Positions 1 to 7,383 of a stretch of 64,000 nt of DNA are shown one piece after another; position 1 is the stretch's first letter, and the number at the start of each line of letters is the position of its first letter. The position numbers and the translations under genes were made by a program. The notes beneath the pieces were generated by a model that worked only from the letters and a program-made list of their open reading frames with translations, searched no databases and was not told the origin of the DNA. The stretch comes from Porphyrobacter sp. CACIAM 03H1 (lineage in GTDB: Bacteria > Pseudomonadota > Alphaproteobacteria > Sphingomonadales > Sphingomonadaceae), in assembly GCF_002215495.1 (NCBI RefSeq), contig NZ_CP021378.1, forward strand, positions 1,107,846 to 1,171,845. Reading direction: 5' to 3'.

Positions 1-1
1 G

Positions 2-544
2 CCGCGGCCCTCGCCCGCCCCGACGCAGGCCGCGCCTGCGCGAGACCGGTCGCGCCCGGACCGGACAGCCGCAGCGCAGCCCGCCGCTCGGACCCCGGCC
101 TCGCGGCCCGCCACCAGCCCGGCACAGGCCGCTCCGAAAAGCGGCGGAAGCCGGATCGGGGACGACTTTCTGGAAGGCCGCGGCTCCTCGACGAACACGC
201 AGGAAACCCGCGCGCCTGCCGCCGCCTTCGGGCGAGCCGAAAGAGCCGCGCTGTCGAGCGCGATCACCCGCGCGCTGCGCCCGCACTGGACTGCGCCCTC
301 GGGTCTCGATGCCGAACAGCTGATCTCGACCGTCAGCTGGGAGCTCAATCCCGACGGCACCCTGCGCGGCACGCCGCGTTGCCGCACCGATCCGGGCAGC
401 ATCACCGAAAGCAATCGCCCGCAGGCGGGCCTGCACTGCGAGCGCGCGATCCGCGCCGTGCAGCGGGCCGCGCCGTTCGACCTCCCCGACCAGTTCTACG
501 ACCGCTGGAAAGCGCTCGAATGGCAATTCGACCGAAGGCTGTGA
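2..544 (+). CDS. tolA: TolA-like cell envelope protein, C-terminal part (partial)
   Basis: This open frame enters from the left edge and ends with TGA one base before tolB. No start is visible. The 180 visible codons begin with a Pro/Ala/Arg-rich stretch, as expected for the periplasm-spanning arm of TolA. A compact C-terminal domain of about 110 residues follows, containing an Asp-Gly-Thr-Leu turn and two Cys, resembling the TonB/TolA-type C-terminal domain of sphingomonads. TolA links the inner-membrane TolQR motor to TolB-Pal at the outer membrane and supports envelope constriction at division. Identification rests mainly on position before tolB and pal plus composition; sequence identity in this family is weak. 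tolQ and tolR would be expected to the left. Confidence 0.75.
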   Translation, partial: PRPSPAPTQAAPARDRSRPDRTAAAQPAARTPASRPATSPAQAAPKSGGSRIGDDFLEGRGSSTNTQETRAPAAAFGRAERAALSSAITRALRPHWTAPSGLDAEQLISTVSWELNPDGTLRGTPRCRTDPGSITESNRPQAGLHCERAIRAVQRAAPFDLPDQFYDRWKALEWQFDRRL

Positions 545-545
545 C

Positions 546-1946
546 ATGACCAAGAAGCTCCTCCTGCTCCTTTCCGCCGCTCTGTTCGCCGCCCCGCCTG
601 CCGCCGCGCAGGATCTCGGCGCCCCGATCCCGCAGGACCAGCGCGTCGAGCGCGTCACGATCGAGGGCGAGGATGACGGCCCGCTGCGCGGCACCGTCAC
701 CGACGAGAGCGCGTGGTCGGACATCGGCATCGCCATCCCCGCCTTCGCCACCGACCGCGAACGCGCCACCCCCGCCAACGAGGCTGGCACGGGTGCGCTG
801 GGACGCGAGATCGCGCGGGTCATCACCGCCAACCTCAGGAACAACGGGCTGTTCAAGCCGGTCGGTCCCGACAGCCTGCCCCAGCCGACCTTCCCCCAGA
901 TCACCGCGCCCGCCTTTTCCACCTGGAGCGGGCGCAGCGCCGAGATGCTGGTCCACGGCTATGTCCGCGCGCGGGATGATGGCCGGCTGGTGGTCGGCTG
1001 CTACCTCTACGACGTGGCGCTCCAGAACGAGCTGGTGCGCGAGGGCTGGGTGGTCGCGCCCGGCGACTGGCGGCGCGCGGCGCACAAGTGTTCGGACCTG
1101 ATCTTCTCGCGCCTCACCGGCGAGAGCCCGTTCTTCGACAGCCGCATCGCCTACATCGCCGAGACCGGCCCCAAGGACCGCCGCGTCAAGCGCCTCGCTG
1201 TGATGGATTCGGACGGCGCGAACCACCGCTTCCTGACCCTCGGCAGCGCCACCGCGCTGACCCCGCGCTATTCGCCCGACTATTCGAAGATCCTCTATCT
1301 CAGCTACGTCGACGGCAATCCGCGCATCTATGTCTACGACATCGGCACCGGCAAGCAGACGCTGGTGACCGAGAACCGCAACCCCACCATCGCCCCGCGC
1401 TGGTCGCCGGATGGCAAGTTCATCCTCTATTCGATGGCAGTCGCGGGCAACACCGACATCTACCGCGTCCCGGCCACGGGCGGCGCGAGCGTGAAGCTGA
1501 CCGACAATCCGGGGATCGACGTGGGCGGCTCCTACTCGCCCGACGGCACCAAGATCGTGTTCGAGAGCGACCGTTCGGGCAGCCAGCAATGCTATGTCAT
1601 GAACGCCGACGGCACCAACCAGAAGCGCATCAGCTTCTTCGGCGGGCGCTGCGCCACGCCCGAATGGAGCCCGCGCGGCGACCAGATCGCCTTCACCCGG
1701 ATCGCGGGCGACTTCAACATCGCGGTGATGAACACCGGCGGCGGGGCGATGCGCGTGCTGACCCGCGGCTGGCAGGACGAGGCCCCGACCTGGGCGCCCA
1801 ACGGCCGCATCATCCAGTTCTTCCGCACCGAGAAGAACACCGGGCGTTCCGGCATCTGGCAGGTCGATCTCACCGGCCAGAACGAGCGCCGCCTGCCGAC
1901 CCCGGTCGACGCCTCCGACCCGGCGTGGGGCCCGATCCGTCCGTGA
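546..1946 (+). CDS. tolB: Tol-Pal system beta-propeller protein TolB
   Basis: Periplasmic TolB, 466 aa, near the family's usual size. Residues 1-22 form a Sec signal peptide with a poly-Leu core ending AAAQ. Residues ~25-170 match the TolB N-terminal domain. From ~190 to the end there are repeated WD40-like blades with the PD40 pattern (W/Y-S-P-D-G), seen for example around LYLSYVDGNPRIYVYD. TolB binds Pal and the TolA C-terminal domain and couples the inner-membrane motor to the outer membrane. The ATG follows the tolA stop by one base, so the two are probably translationally coupled. pal follows after 80 bases. Confident. Confidence 0.97.
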   Translation: MTKKLLLLLSAALFAAPPAAAQDLGAPIPQDQRVERVTIEGEDDGPLRGTVTDESAWSDIGIAIPAFATDRERATPANEAGTGALGREIARVITANLRNNGLFKPVGPDSLPQPTFPQITAPAFSTWSGRSAEMLVHGYVRARDDGRLVVGCYLYDVALQNELVREGWVVAPGDWRRAAHKCSDLIFSRLTGESPFFDSRIAYIAETGPKDRRVKRLAVMDSDGANHRFLTLGSATALTPRYSPDYSKILYLSYVDGNPRIYVYDIGTGKQTLVTENRNPTIAPRWSPDGKFILYSMAVAGNTDIYRVPATGGASVKLTDNPGIDVGGSYSPDGTKIVFESDRSGSQQCYVMNADGTNQKRISFFGGRCATPEWSPRGDQIAFTRIAGDFNIAVMNTGGGAMRVLTRGWQDEAPTWAPNGRIIQFFRTEKNTGRSGIWQVDLTGQNERRLPTPVDASDPAWGPIRP

Positions 1947-2026
1947 CCGGGCGACCCTAATTTCGCCATGATCGTCCCGGAGACAGAGTTCACACTTCCC
2001 CGCAACAGTCTGAAAGGAAAACAACG

Positions 2027-2542
2027 ATGAACCGGAAGATTGCGACCGCCGTGATGCTGGCCTCCGCCGTCGGTCTTGCCGCCTGCTCGAAGAAGGCGCC
2101 CGAGACCCTGCCGCCCGCGCCGGTCGAAACCGGGTCGGGCCAGACCGGCCCGCAGGTCCAGCCCACCGGCCCGCAGGTCGGCACCCAGCAGCACTTCGCC
2201 GCGGCTGTCGGCTCGGCGACCACGATTTACTTCGACACGGATCGCTACAACATCGATTCGCAGGATGCCGCCGCGCTCCAGGCGCAGGCGCAGTATTTCG
2301 CGCGCTATCCGCAGGTGACCTTCACCATCGAGGGCCATGCCGACGAACGCGGCACGCGCGAATACAACCTCGCGCTCGGCGAACGCCGCGCCAATGCCGC
2401 CAAGTCCTATCTCGTCAGCCTCGGCGTCGACGCGAACCGCATTTCGGTGTTGAGCTACGGCAAGGAACGCCCGGTGGCGCTGGGCTCTGACGAAAGCTCG
2501 TGGGCGCAGAACCGCCGCGCCGCCAGCGTCATCATCAACTGA
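2027..2542 (+). CDS. pal: Peptidoglycan-associated lipoprotein Pal
   Basis: Outer-membrane lipoprotein, 171 aa. The signal peptide ends in a lipobox LAAC with the lipidated Cys at residue 20. A short Pro/Gly/Gln linker follows. An OmpA-like peptidoglycan-binding domain spans ~65-170, with the conserved IEGHADERGT and LGERRANA segments. A strong AAAGG-type ribosome site precedes the ATG. Pal anchors the outer membrane to peptidoglycan and is the partner of TolB. It is the last clear tol gene; no ybgF/cpoB follows in this window. Confidence 0.97.
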   Translation: MNRKIATAVMLASAVGLAACSKKAPETLPPAPVETGSGQTGPQVQPTGPQVGTQQHFAAAVGSATTIYFDTDRYNIDSQDAAALQAQAQYFARYPQVTFTIEGHADERGTREYNLALGERRANAAKSYLVSLGVDANRISVLSYGKERPVALGSDESSWAQNRRAASVIIN

Positions 2543-2546
2543 GGTA

Positions 2547-2696
2547 TCAGCTGCGCAGCGGGCCGGCGGAAAGTTCGGCCTGCTGCGCGGCGACCGGCGC
2601 GCCCATCCCGGCCAGCTCGCGCGCGCCGGTGACGAGGCACAGGCCCGCCAGTGCGAGGACGCAGAAGAGGCTGGAGAGGGTCAGTTGCTGGCTCAT
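2547..2696 (-). CDS. Small single-pass membrane protein, unknown
   Basis: A 49-residue frame antiparallel to pal, ending 4 bases from the pal stop. It starts MSQQLTLSS and has one hydrophobic helix (about residues 8-25) and an Ala-rich tail. An AAAAGGA motif lies about 9 bases before the ATG, better placed than for the 60-residue version that starts at 2729. Codon use looks typical of the genome. No family is recognised. Proximity to tol-pal suggests an envelope role but this is only positional. It may also be a non-gene. Confidence 0.45.
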   Translation of the reverse strand: MSQQLTLSSLFCVLALAGLCLVTGARELAGMGAPVAAQQAELSAGPLRS

Positions 2697-2710
2697 GGTC
2701 TGCGATCCTT

Positions 2711-2736
2711 TTGCAATGCAACATTTCATATTGCAA
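2711..2736. promoter_or_regulatory. TTGCAAT inverted repeat, possible operator
   Basis: TTGCAAT at 2711-2717 and ATTGCAA at 2730-2736 form perfect 7-bp arms around a 12-base spacer. The site sits in an AT-rich island just upstream of the small leftward gene (start 2696). Position and symmetry suit a dimeric regulator; the regulator is unknown. Confidence 0.35.
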
Positions 2737-2833
2737 CTTGTTCCTGCTTCTCACGCCTTCCCATTCGTGGCCACTGCGCCTAGATTGACCGCGTGACCCA
2801 ATCGACCAACGACATGACGCCCGGGGCCTCCCG

Positions 2834-3367
2834 GTGAGCCGCGCGCGCCGGTCGATGGACTGGGGTTTCCCACGGTGGCGGGGCTATGGCTCCTCGCAGG
2901 AAGCCGCGCAGGTGCGCATCTGCGACCGGCACGGCTGCAACGAACCGGGCGATTGCCCCGCGCCCAAGGCCCCGAACAGCCGCGACCGGTGGTATTTCTG
3001 CCAGAAGCACGCCGCCGAATACAACGCCAAGTGGGATTACTTCGAAGGCCTCGAGGCGGCCGAGAAGGAAGAACGCGCCCGCGCCGAGCGCCGCGAGAAC
3101 GCCGGCTATGCCGAGGCCGCGCATTACGGCTGGGCAGGCTCGGGCGACGGCTCGCGCAGCGCCGACGAGATGCGCGCGCTCGAGGTGCTGGGGCTGGAGG
3201 CCGATGCCGATTTCAACGCGATCAAGAAGGCCTACCGTGCCCGCGCCAAGGAAGTGCACCCCGACGTGAAGCCGGGCGATGCCGAGGCGGCGCGGCAGTT
3301 CCAGCTGATCCAGACCAGCTACGAGGTCCTGCGGGCCGCCGAGGAACGGCGCGAGTGGCGAGGGTAA
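2834..3367 (+). CDS. J-domain protein with N-terminal Cys/His cluster
   Basis: 177 aa. The C-terminal ~65 residues are a J domain, with helix II KKAYRARAKE followed by the HPD signature at 142-144, the motif that stimulates DnaK ATPase. The N-terminal part carries Cys30, Cys35, Cys41, Cys56 and His59, spaced like a zinc-binding knuckle, then a charged Glu/Arg helix (~75-90). There is no G/F region or DnaJ zinc finger, so this is a class III J protein, probably directing DnaK to a particular client. The start used is GTG at 2834; ATG at 2855 is an alternative. The gene stands alone, with a repeat downstream. Confidence 0.85.
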   Translation: MSRARRSMDWGFPRWRGYGSSQEAAQVRICDRHGCNEPGDCPAPKAPNSRDRWYFCQKHAAEYNAKWDYFEGLEAAEKEERARAERRENAGYAEAAHYGWAGSGDGSRSADEMRALEVLGLEADADFNAIKKAYRARAKEVHPDVKPGDAEAARQFQLIQTSYEVLRAAEERREWRG

Positions 3368-3377
3368 GAGATAACCC

Positions 3378-3469
3378 CGTTCGTGCTGAGCTTGTCGAAG
3401 CACCGCACTTTTTTTCGTGACCCAATCTCAAAGAAGAAGTGCAGGGCTTCGACAAGCTCAGCCCGAACG
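3378..3469. repeat. Palindromic intergenic repeat between convergent genes
   Basis: The arms at 3378-3412 and ~3434-3469 are inverted copies built on GCTGAGCTTGTCGAAGC. They could fold into a long hairpin on either strand. This core is widespread in intergenic regions of Sphingomonadales genomes (from general knowledge of the group). It lies exactly between the convergent J-domain and SDR genes, so it may act as a two-way terminator or mRNA-end stabiliser. Confidence 0.85.
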
Positions 3470-3483
3470 GAGTTGGGGCTGCC

Positions 3484-4320
3484 TCAGTCCTTAGGCCCCG
3501 CGAAGCCCTTGCCCTTGCTGTCGATCTGCGGGTCGGGATTGTCGTTCCACCACGCGACATCGGTCCAGGGGCGCACGTCGATCTCGTGGCTCCAGCAGTT
3601 CCGCGGCTGGTGGGCGAGGTGCCAGTAGGTCTCGGCCAGAGCCGCAGGATCGATGATCCCCTCGCGGCCCTTGCCCTGCTTGAAGGCCTCGTATTTGTCG
3701 CCCAGCAGCTTGCCGAGCGTGTCGGGGGCATCGACCGCGCCGTCGACCACCACGTGGGCCACGTGCACGCCCTGGGGCGCAAACTCGGCATTGAGGGTCT
3801 GGCACAGCATCCTCCGCCCGCCCATCGCCGCGGCGTGGCTGTGCTGCCCGGCATTGCCGCGCACCGCCGCGGTCGCCGAGGTGACGAGGAGGGTGCCGTG
3901 GGGCCCGCCGTCCTTCGCCCGCTCGACCATCCGGGGCAGCAGCGCATGGGCGAGGCGGAACACCCCGTAGGTGCCGAGCCGCCAGCCGAGCTCGAAGATG
4001 CGGTGCGGGGTCTGGTCGAGCGCGCGGTTCCCGATCTGTGCCCCGAGGTTATAAAGCGCGGCGCGGATCGGGCCGATCTCGGCCTCGGTGCGCGCCACCA
4101 GTTCCTCGATGCTGCCATCCTCGGCGGCGTTGAGGAGAGTGCCGCTGGCCGAACCGCCCGCCGCCTCGATCTCGCCGACCATGCGCGCGAGGCCCGCCTC
4201 GTCCGAGCGCCGCGCGAGCACCGCATGATAGCCCCCGGCCGCAAAGCGCATCGCGGCATTGCCCCCGATCCCGGCCCCTGCGCCGATCACGAGGAACACA
4301 GGCTTGCGGCTGTCGGTCAT
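3484..4320 (-). CDS. SDR-fold oxidoreductase lacking the usual Tyr-Lys pair
   Basis: 278 aa with an N-terminal Rossmann motif (VIGAGAGIGGNAA, ~residues 10-22) typical of short-chain dehydrogenases. The central NLGAQ segment corresponds to the SDR NAG motif. After the expected Ser (TSATAA) the active-site Y-x-x-x-K is not visible; the segment reads GQHSHAAAMGGRR. The C-terminal third is Trp-rich. The start at 4320 is chosen because GGAGGGAG precedes it, and the upstream extension has no site of its own. The substrate is unknown. It may use a different catalytic residue or act as a binding protein. It ends at the palindromic repeat shared with the J-domain gene. Confidence 0.8.
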   Translation of the reverse strand: MTDSRKPVFLVIGAGAGIGGNAAMRFAAGGYHAVLARRSDEAGLARMVGEIEAAGGSASGTLLNAAEDGSIEELVARTEAEIGPIRAALYNLGAQIGNRALDQTPHRIFELGWRLGTYGVFRLAHALLPRMVERAKDGGPHGTLLVTSATAAVRGNAGQHSHAAAMGGRRMLCQTLNAEFAPQGVHVAHVVVDGAVDAPDTLGKLLGDKYEAFKQGKGREGIIDPAALAETYWHLAHQPRNCWSHEIDVRPWTDVAWWNDNPDPQIDSKGKGFAGPKD

Positions 4321-4380
4321 GATTGGTCTCCCTCCGCCGTGACACTGGCGCACCGCCGGTGCCACGGCAAGGGCCGCGCG

Positions 4381-5694
4381 TCAGACGCGCTCCAGCGCCT
4401 GTGCGAAATCGGCGATCAGGTCGTCCGCATCCTCGATGCCGATGCTGATGCGCACGAGGTTGTCGGTGATGCCGAGCAGGTCCTTCCTCGCCTGCGGGAC
4501 CGAGAGGTGCGTCATCGAGGCCGGGTGGCTCGCCAGCGTCTCGGTGCCGCCGAGGCTGACCGCGAGCTTGGCGATGGTGAGGTTGTCGAGGAAGCGGAAG
4601 CACTCCGCCTCGCCGCCCCTGATGAACAGCGAGAAGGTCGACCCGGCGCCGAGGCAGTGGCGATCATAGATGTCCTGCTGGCGGGCATCGGCGATGAAGC
4701 CGAGATAGCCCAGCCCCTCGACTTTGGGGTGATCGCGCAGGAAGGCGCAGACCTTCGCCGCGTTCTCGCCCGCGCGCTGCATCCTGAGTTCCACCGTCTC
4801 CAGCGAGCGCAGCAGCATCCACGCGGTGTTGGGATCGACGATCCCGCCCATCGTGTTCCTGAGCGCGCGCACCGGATCCATCCAGCGCTTGGCGCCAGCT
4901 ATGCTGCCCGCCACGAGATCGGAGTGGCCGCCGACATACTTGGTCAGCGAATAGGCAACAATGTCCGCCCCGTGCTCCAGCGGGCGCTGCCAAAGGGGGC
5001 CGAGGAAGGTGTTGTCGATCGCGATCGGGCAGCCGGCGAGGTTCGCATCGCGCGCATCGCGCACCGCCTCGACATCGACCAGCGCGTTGGTCGGGTTGGC
5101 CGGGCTCTCGAGATAGATCATCGCGACCTTCCCGCCACGCTCGGCCGCCTCGGCGCCTGCGCGGGCAAGCACCGCGTCGAGTTCCTCGCGGGTCGCCCCG
5201 GCGGGGAAATCGACATAACCCACCCCGAAGCGGCTCAGCACCTTGGCCACGAAGCCTTCCGAGGCGGCGTAGAGCGGGCCGGAATGGACGATCACGTCAT
5301 TGGCGTTGGCATAGGCCATCATCAGGATGCAGATCGCGGTCATCCCGCTGGAGAAGGTCAGCGCATCTTCCGCCCCGTCCCACACCGCGAGGCGATCCTC
5401 GAGGATTTCCTGGTTGGGGCCGTTGAAGCGCGAATAGACGAGGCCCTCCGCCCCCCCTTCGCGAAGGCCGGTGATCCCCTCGAAGTGGCGCTTGCCGGCG
5501 GCCGCGCTCTCGAAGGCGAAGGTGCTGGTGAGGAAGATCGGGGCCTTCAACGACCCTTCCGACAGGACCGGGTCGTAGCCGTGGCCCATCATCAGCGTGG
5601 CGGGCTTCAGGGGGCGTCCGGCGATCTCGCGGCGGGGGGGCTTGGGCTTGCGGCGGGGAGTGGGGGTGACGACAGCGTCGACGGCGTCAGGCAT
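4381..5694 (-). CDS. Cystathionine gamma-synthase family PLP enzyme
   Basis: 437 aa, a fold-type I PLP enzyme of the Cys/Met metabolism family (cystathionine gamma-synthase, methionine gamma-lyase, O-acylhomoserine sulfhydrylase). Visible features are Tyr87 in YSRFNGPNQ (binds the neighbour's PLP phosphate), Asp227 in DNTF (pyridine N contact) and the Schiff-base Lys252 in SLTKYVGGHSD. The ~30-residue N-terminal extension is Pro/Arg-rich and longer than usual. It acts in the cytoplasm in sulfur amino-acid metabolism; the exact reaction cannot be told from sequence. The upstream leader can fold and appears to mask its ribosome site (see 5703-5783). Confidence 0.9.
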   Translation of the reverse strand: MPDAVDAVVTPTPRRKPKPPRREIAGRPLKPATLMMGHGYDPVLSEGSLKAPIFLTSTFAFESAAAGKRHFEGITGLREGGAEGLVYSRFNGPNQEILEDRLAVWDGAEDALTFSSGMTAICILMMAYANANDVIVHSGPLYAASEGFVAKVLSRFGVGYVDFPAGATREELDAVLARAGAEAAERGGKVAMIYLESPANPTNALVDVEAVRDARDANLAGCPIAIDNTFLGPLWQRPLEHGADIVAYSLTKYVGGHSDLVAGSIAGAKRWMDPVRALRNTMGGIVDPNTAWMLLRSLETVELRMQRAGENAAKVCAFLRDHPKVEGLGYLGFIADARQQDIYDRHCLGAGSTFSLFIRGGEAECFRFLDNLTIAKLAVSLGGTETLASHPASMTHLSVPQARKDLLGITDNLVRISIGIEDADDLIADFAQALERV

Positions 5695-5702
5695 GGCCGT
5701 GT

Positions 5703-5783
5703 CCTTCCTATGCTCACGCTCCCAGGAAGGCGGGAGCCGTTCGGCGGCGGGCAGGGCACCCGTTCCTAACCTCCGCAGGAACG
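5703..5783 (-). promoter_or_regulatory. Structured leader with a pseudoknot over the ribosome site
   Basis: Read on the minus strand, the leader has a first hairpin CGTTCC...GGAACG (5783-5761). A second stem, GCTCCC/GGGAGC (5737-5718), has loop GCCTTCCT. The loop's CTTCCT is complementary to the AGGAAG of the ribosome-binding site at 5709-5703. Together these make an H-type pseudoknot that would hide the site. This geometry is used by small SAM-sensing riboswitches, which fits a Cys/Met-family gene. It does not match a known consensus closely enough to name. Structure is seen; ligand is inference. Confidence 0.45.
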
Positions 5784-5859
5784 CCTCTCCGCTGCTGCCG
5801 CTGTGCTGGTTGGGGAGTATCGCCTGCGTAAAATTCTTTCAACCGGGCGGCGCAAGATT

Positions 5860-7284
5860 TCACACGAGAGTTGCGATCAACCACACCACGCCAACGATGA
5901 GCAGCACGCCCGCCACGTCGAGCAGCGCGCCGGCCCGCACCATCGCGCCGATGCGGATGCGCCCGGTCGACCAGGCGATGGCGTTGGGGCCGGTGCCGGC
6001 GGGGAGCATGAAGCCCCAGCTCGCCGCGAGCGCCGCCGGCAGCGCAAGCAGCACCGGATCGGCCCCCAGCGCCACCACCAGCGCCGCGACCACCGGGATG
6101 ATCCCCGTGGCGGTGGCGACGTTGCTGGCGAACTCGGTGACGAGGATCACCAGCGCCGTCACCGCCAGCGCGACCGCCAGCAGCGGCCATGCCTCAAGCG
6201 GCAGCAGCGCCCCGCCGATCCATTCGGCGAGGCCGGAGGCCTGCATCCCCGCCGCGAGTGCCAGTCCCCCGCCGAACATGAAGATGACGCTCCACGGCGC
6301 GCGCTCGGCCTCCTGCCACACCAGCAGCGGGCGGCCGGTGCCGTCAGGCAGCAGGAACAGCGCCAGTGCGGCGATCACCGCGATGGTGCCGTCGGTCCAC
6401 GATCCCGGCGGCAGCAGCGGGGCGACGAGCGGCTGGGTGGTCCAGGCAAGGAAGGTGAGGATCGCCAGGGGGACGAGGCGCTGTTCCGGCGCGCTCCAGG
6501 CGGCGTGACTGCCCAACGCGGCGCGCGCTGCGGCGACGTCGAAAGGGTGCACCGCCACCTGCTGCACCCGCGCCACGATCCATGCGGCGAGCGGCACGCT
6601 CAGCAGCACCAGCGGCACGCCGTAGAGCGCCCATTCGGCAAAGGTGATCCTGACGCCCGCGACCTTGTCGAGCAGGCCGACCGCGATGGCGTTGGTGGGC
6701 GAGCCGACGAGGGTGCCGAGCCCGCCGATGCTCGCGGCAAAGGCGATGCCCATGGGGAGGGCGCCGTGAACGCCGTCCTGACGCGGCGGCGCGCCTTCGG
6801 CCGTGGCACTGCCGCCGCCCTCCAGCACCGCCAGCGCCATCGGCATCATGATGAGCGCGGTCGAGGTGTTCGAGATGAACATCGAGAGCAGCGCGGTCGA
6901 GAGCATGAAGGCCAGCAGCAGCCGCGCCGCGCCGCCCTCGCGCCCGACGATGCGCAGGATCGCTAGGCTCAGGCGGCGGTGCAGGCCAGTGCGCTCGATC
7001 GCGAGCGCGATGAAGGCGCCGCCCAGCAGCAGGAACAGGATCGGCGAGTAATAGGTCGCCGCCGTCGCCTCGGCATTCGATACGCCCGCCAGCGGCAGCA
7101 CCACGAAGGGCAGCAGCGCGGTGACACTGAGCGGCACCGCCTCGGTCATCCACCAGGCCGCCATCCAGACCGTCAGGCCCGCCACCAGCCAGGCGCCAGC
7201 CGGCATTGCCGCAGGCGGCGCGGTCAGCGCGGTAAGGGCGAGAGCCAGCGGGCCGAGGAAAAGGCCGATCCGGCGCGCTGTCAT
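5860..7284 (-). CDS. DASS/SLC13-family sodium:anion symporter
   Basis: 474 aa, about 11-12 hydrophobic segments. The two signature Ser-Asn-Thr-type motifs of divalent-anion:sodium symporters are present: ISNTSTA at ~137-143 and EFASNVAT near residue 385, with a conserved GSPTNAI segment (~195). The family imports di- and tricarboxylates or sulfate with sodium across the inner membrane. The substrate is not determinable here; the neighbouring sulfur-metabolism gene makes sulfate worth considering, but the motif pattern is also typical of dicarboxylate carriers. 165 bases of spacer separate it from the downstream gene, so it is probably transcribed separately. Confidence 0.9.
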   Translation of the reverse strand: MTARRIGLFLGPLALALTALTAPPAAMPAGAWLVAGLTVWMAAWWMTEAVPLSVTALLPFVVLPLAGVSNAEATAATYYSPILFLLLGGAFIALAIERTGLHRRLSLAILRIVGREGGAARLLLAFMLSTALLSMFISNTSTALIMMPMALAVLEGGGSATAEGAPPRQDGVHGALPMGIAFAASIGGLGTLVGSPTNAIAVGLLDKVAGVRITFAEWALYGVPLVLLSVPLAAWIVARVQQVAVHPFDVAAARAALGSHAAWSAPEQRLVPLAILTFLAWTTQPLVAPLLPPGSWTDGTIAVIAALALFLLPDGTGRPLLVWQEAERAPWSVIFMFGGGLALAAGMQASGLAEWIGGALLPLEAWPLLAVALAVTALVILVTEFASNVATATGIIPVVAALVVALGADPVLLALPAALAASWGFMLPAGTGPNAIAWSTGRIRIGAMVRAGALLDVAGVLLIVGVVWLIATLV

Positions 7285-7383
7285 GCCTGTCGGGCTCCCC
7301 GCAGAATGGACGGACCCTGCGCGGCCTACCAGCCCCGGTGCCGCGCGGGCAAGCCCGGCGGGCGCGTCATGCCCGGGTGCGCG

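Noticed and set aside
402..2024. Long leftward reading frame opposite tolB
   Set aside because: Antisense to a certain gene; its composition (Ala/Gly/Arg/Asp-rich) is that of a GC-rich shadow frame and it has no recognisable domain.
3439..5769. 776-codon rightward frame over the SDR and cystathionine-family genes
   Set aside because: Antisense to two well-supported enzymes, and it begins inside the palindromic repeat; long open frames are expected in this high-GC DNA.
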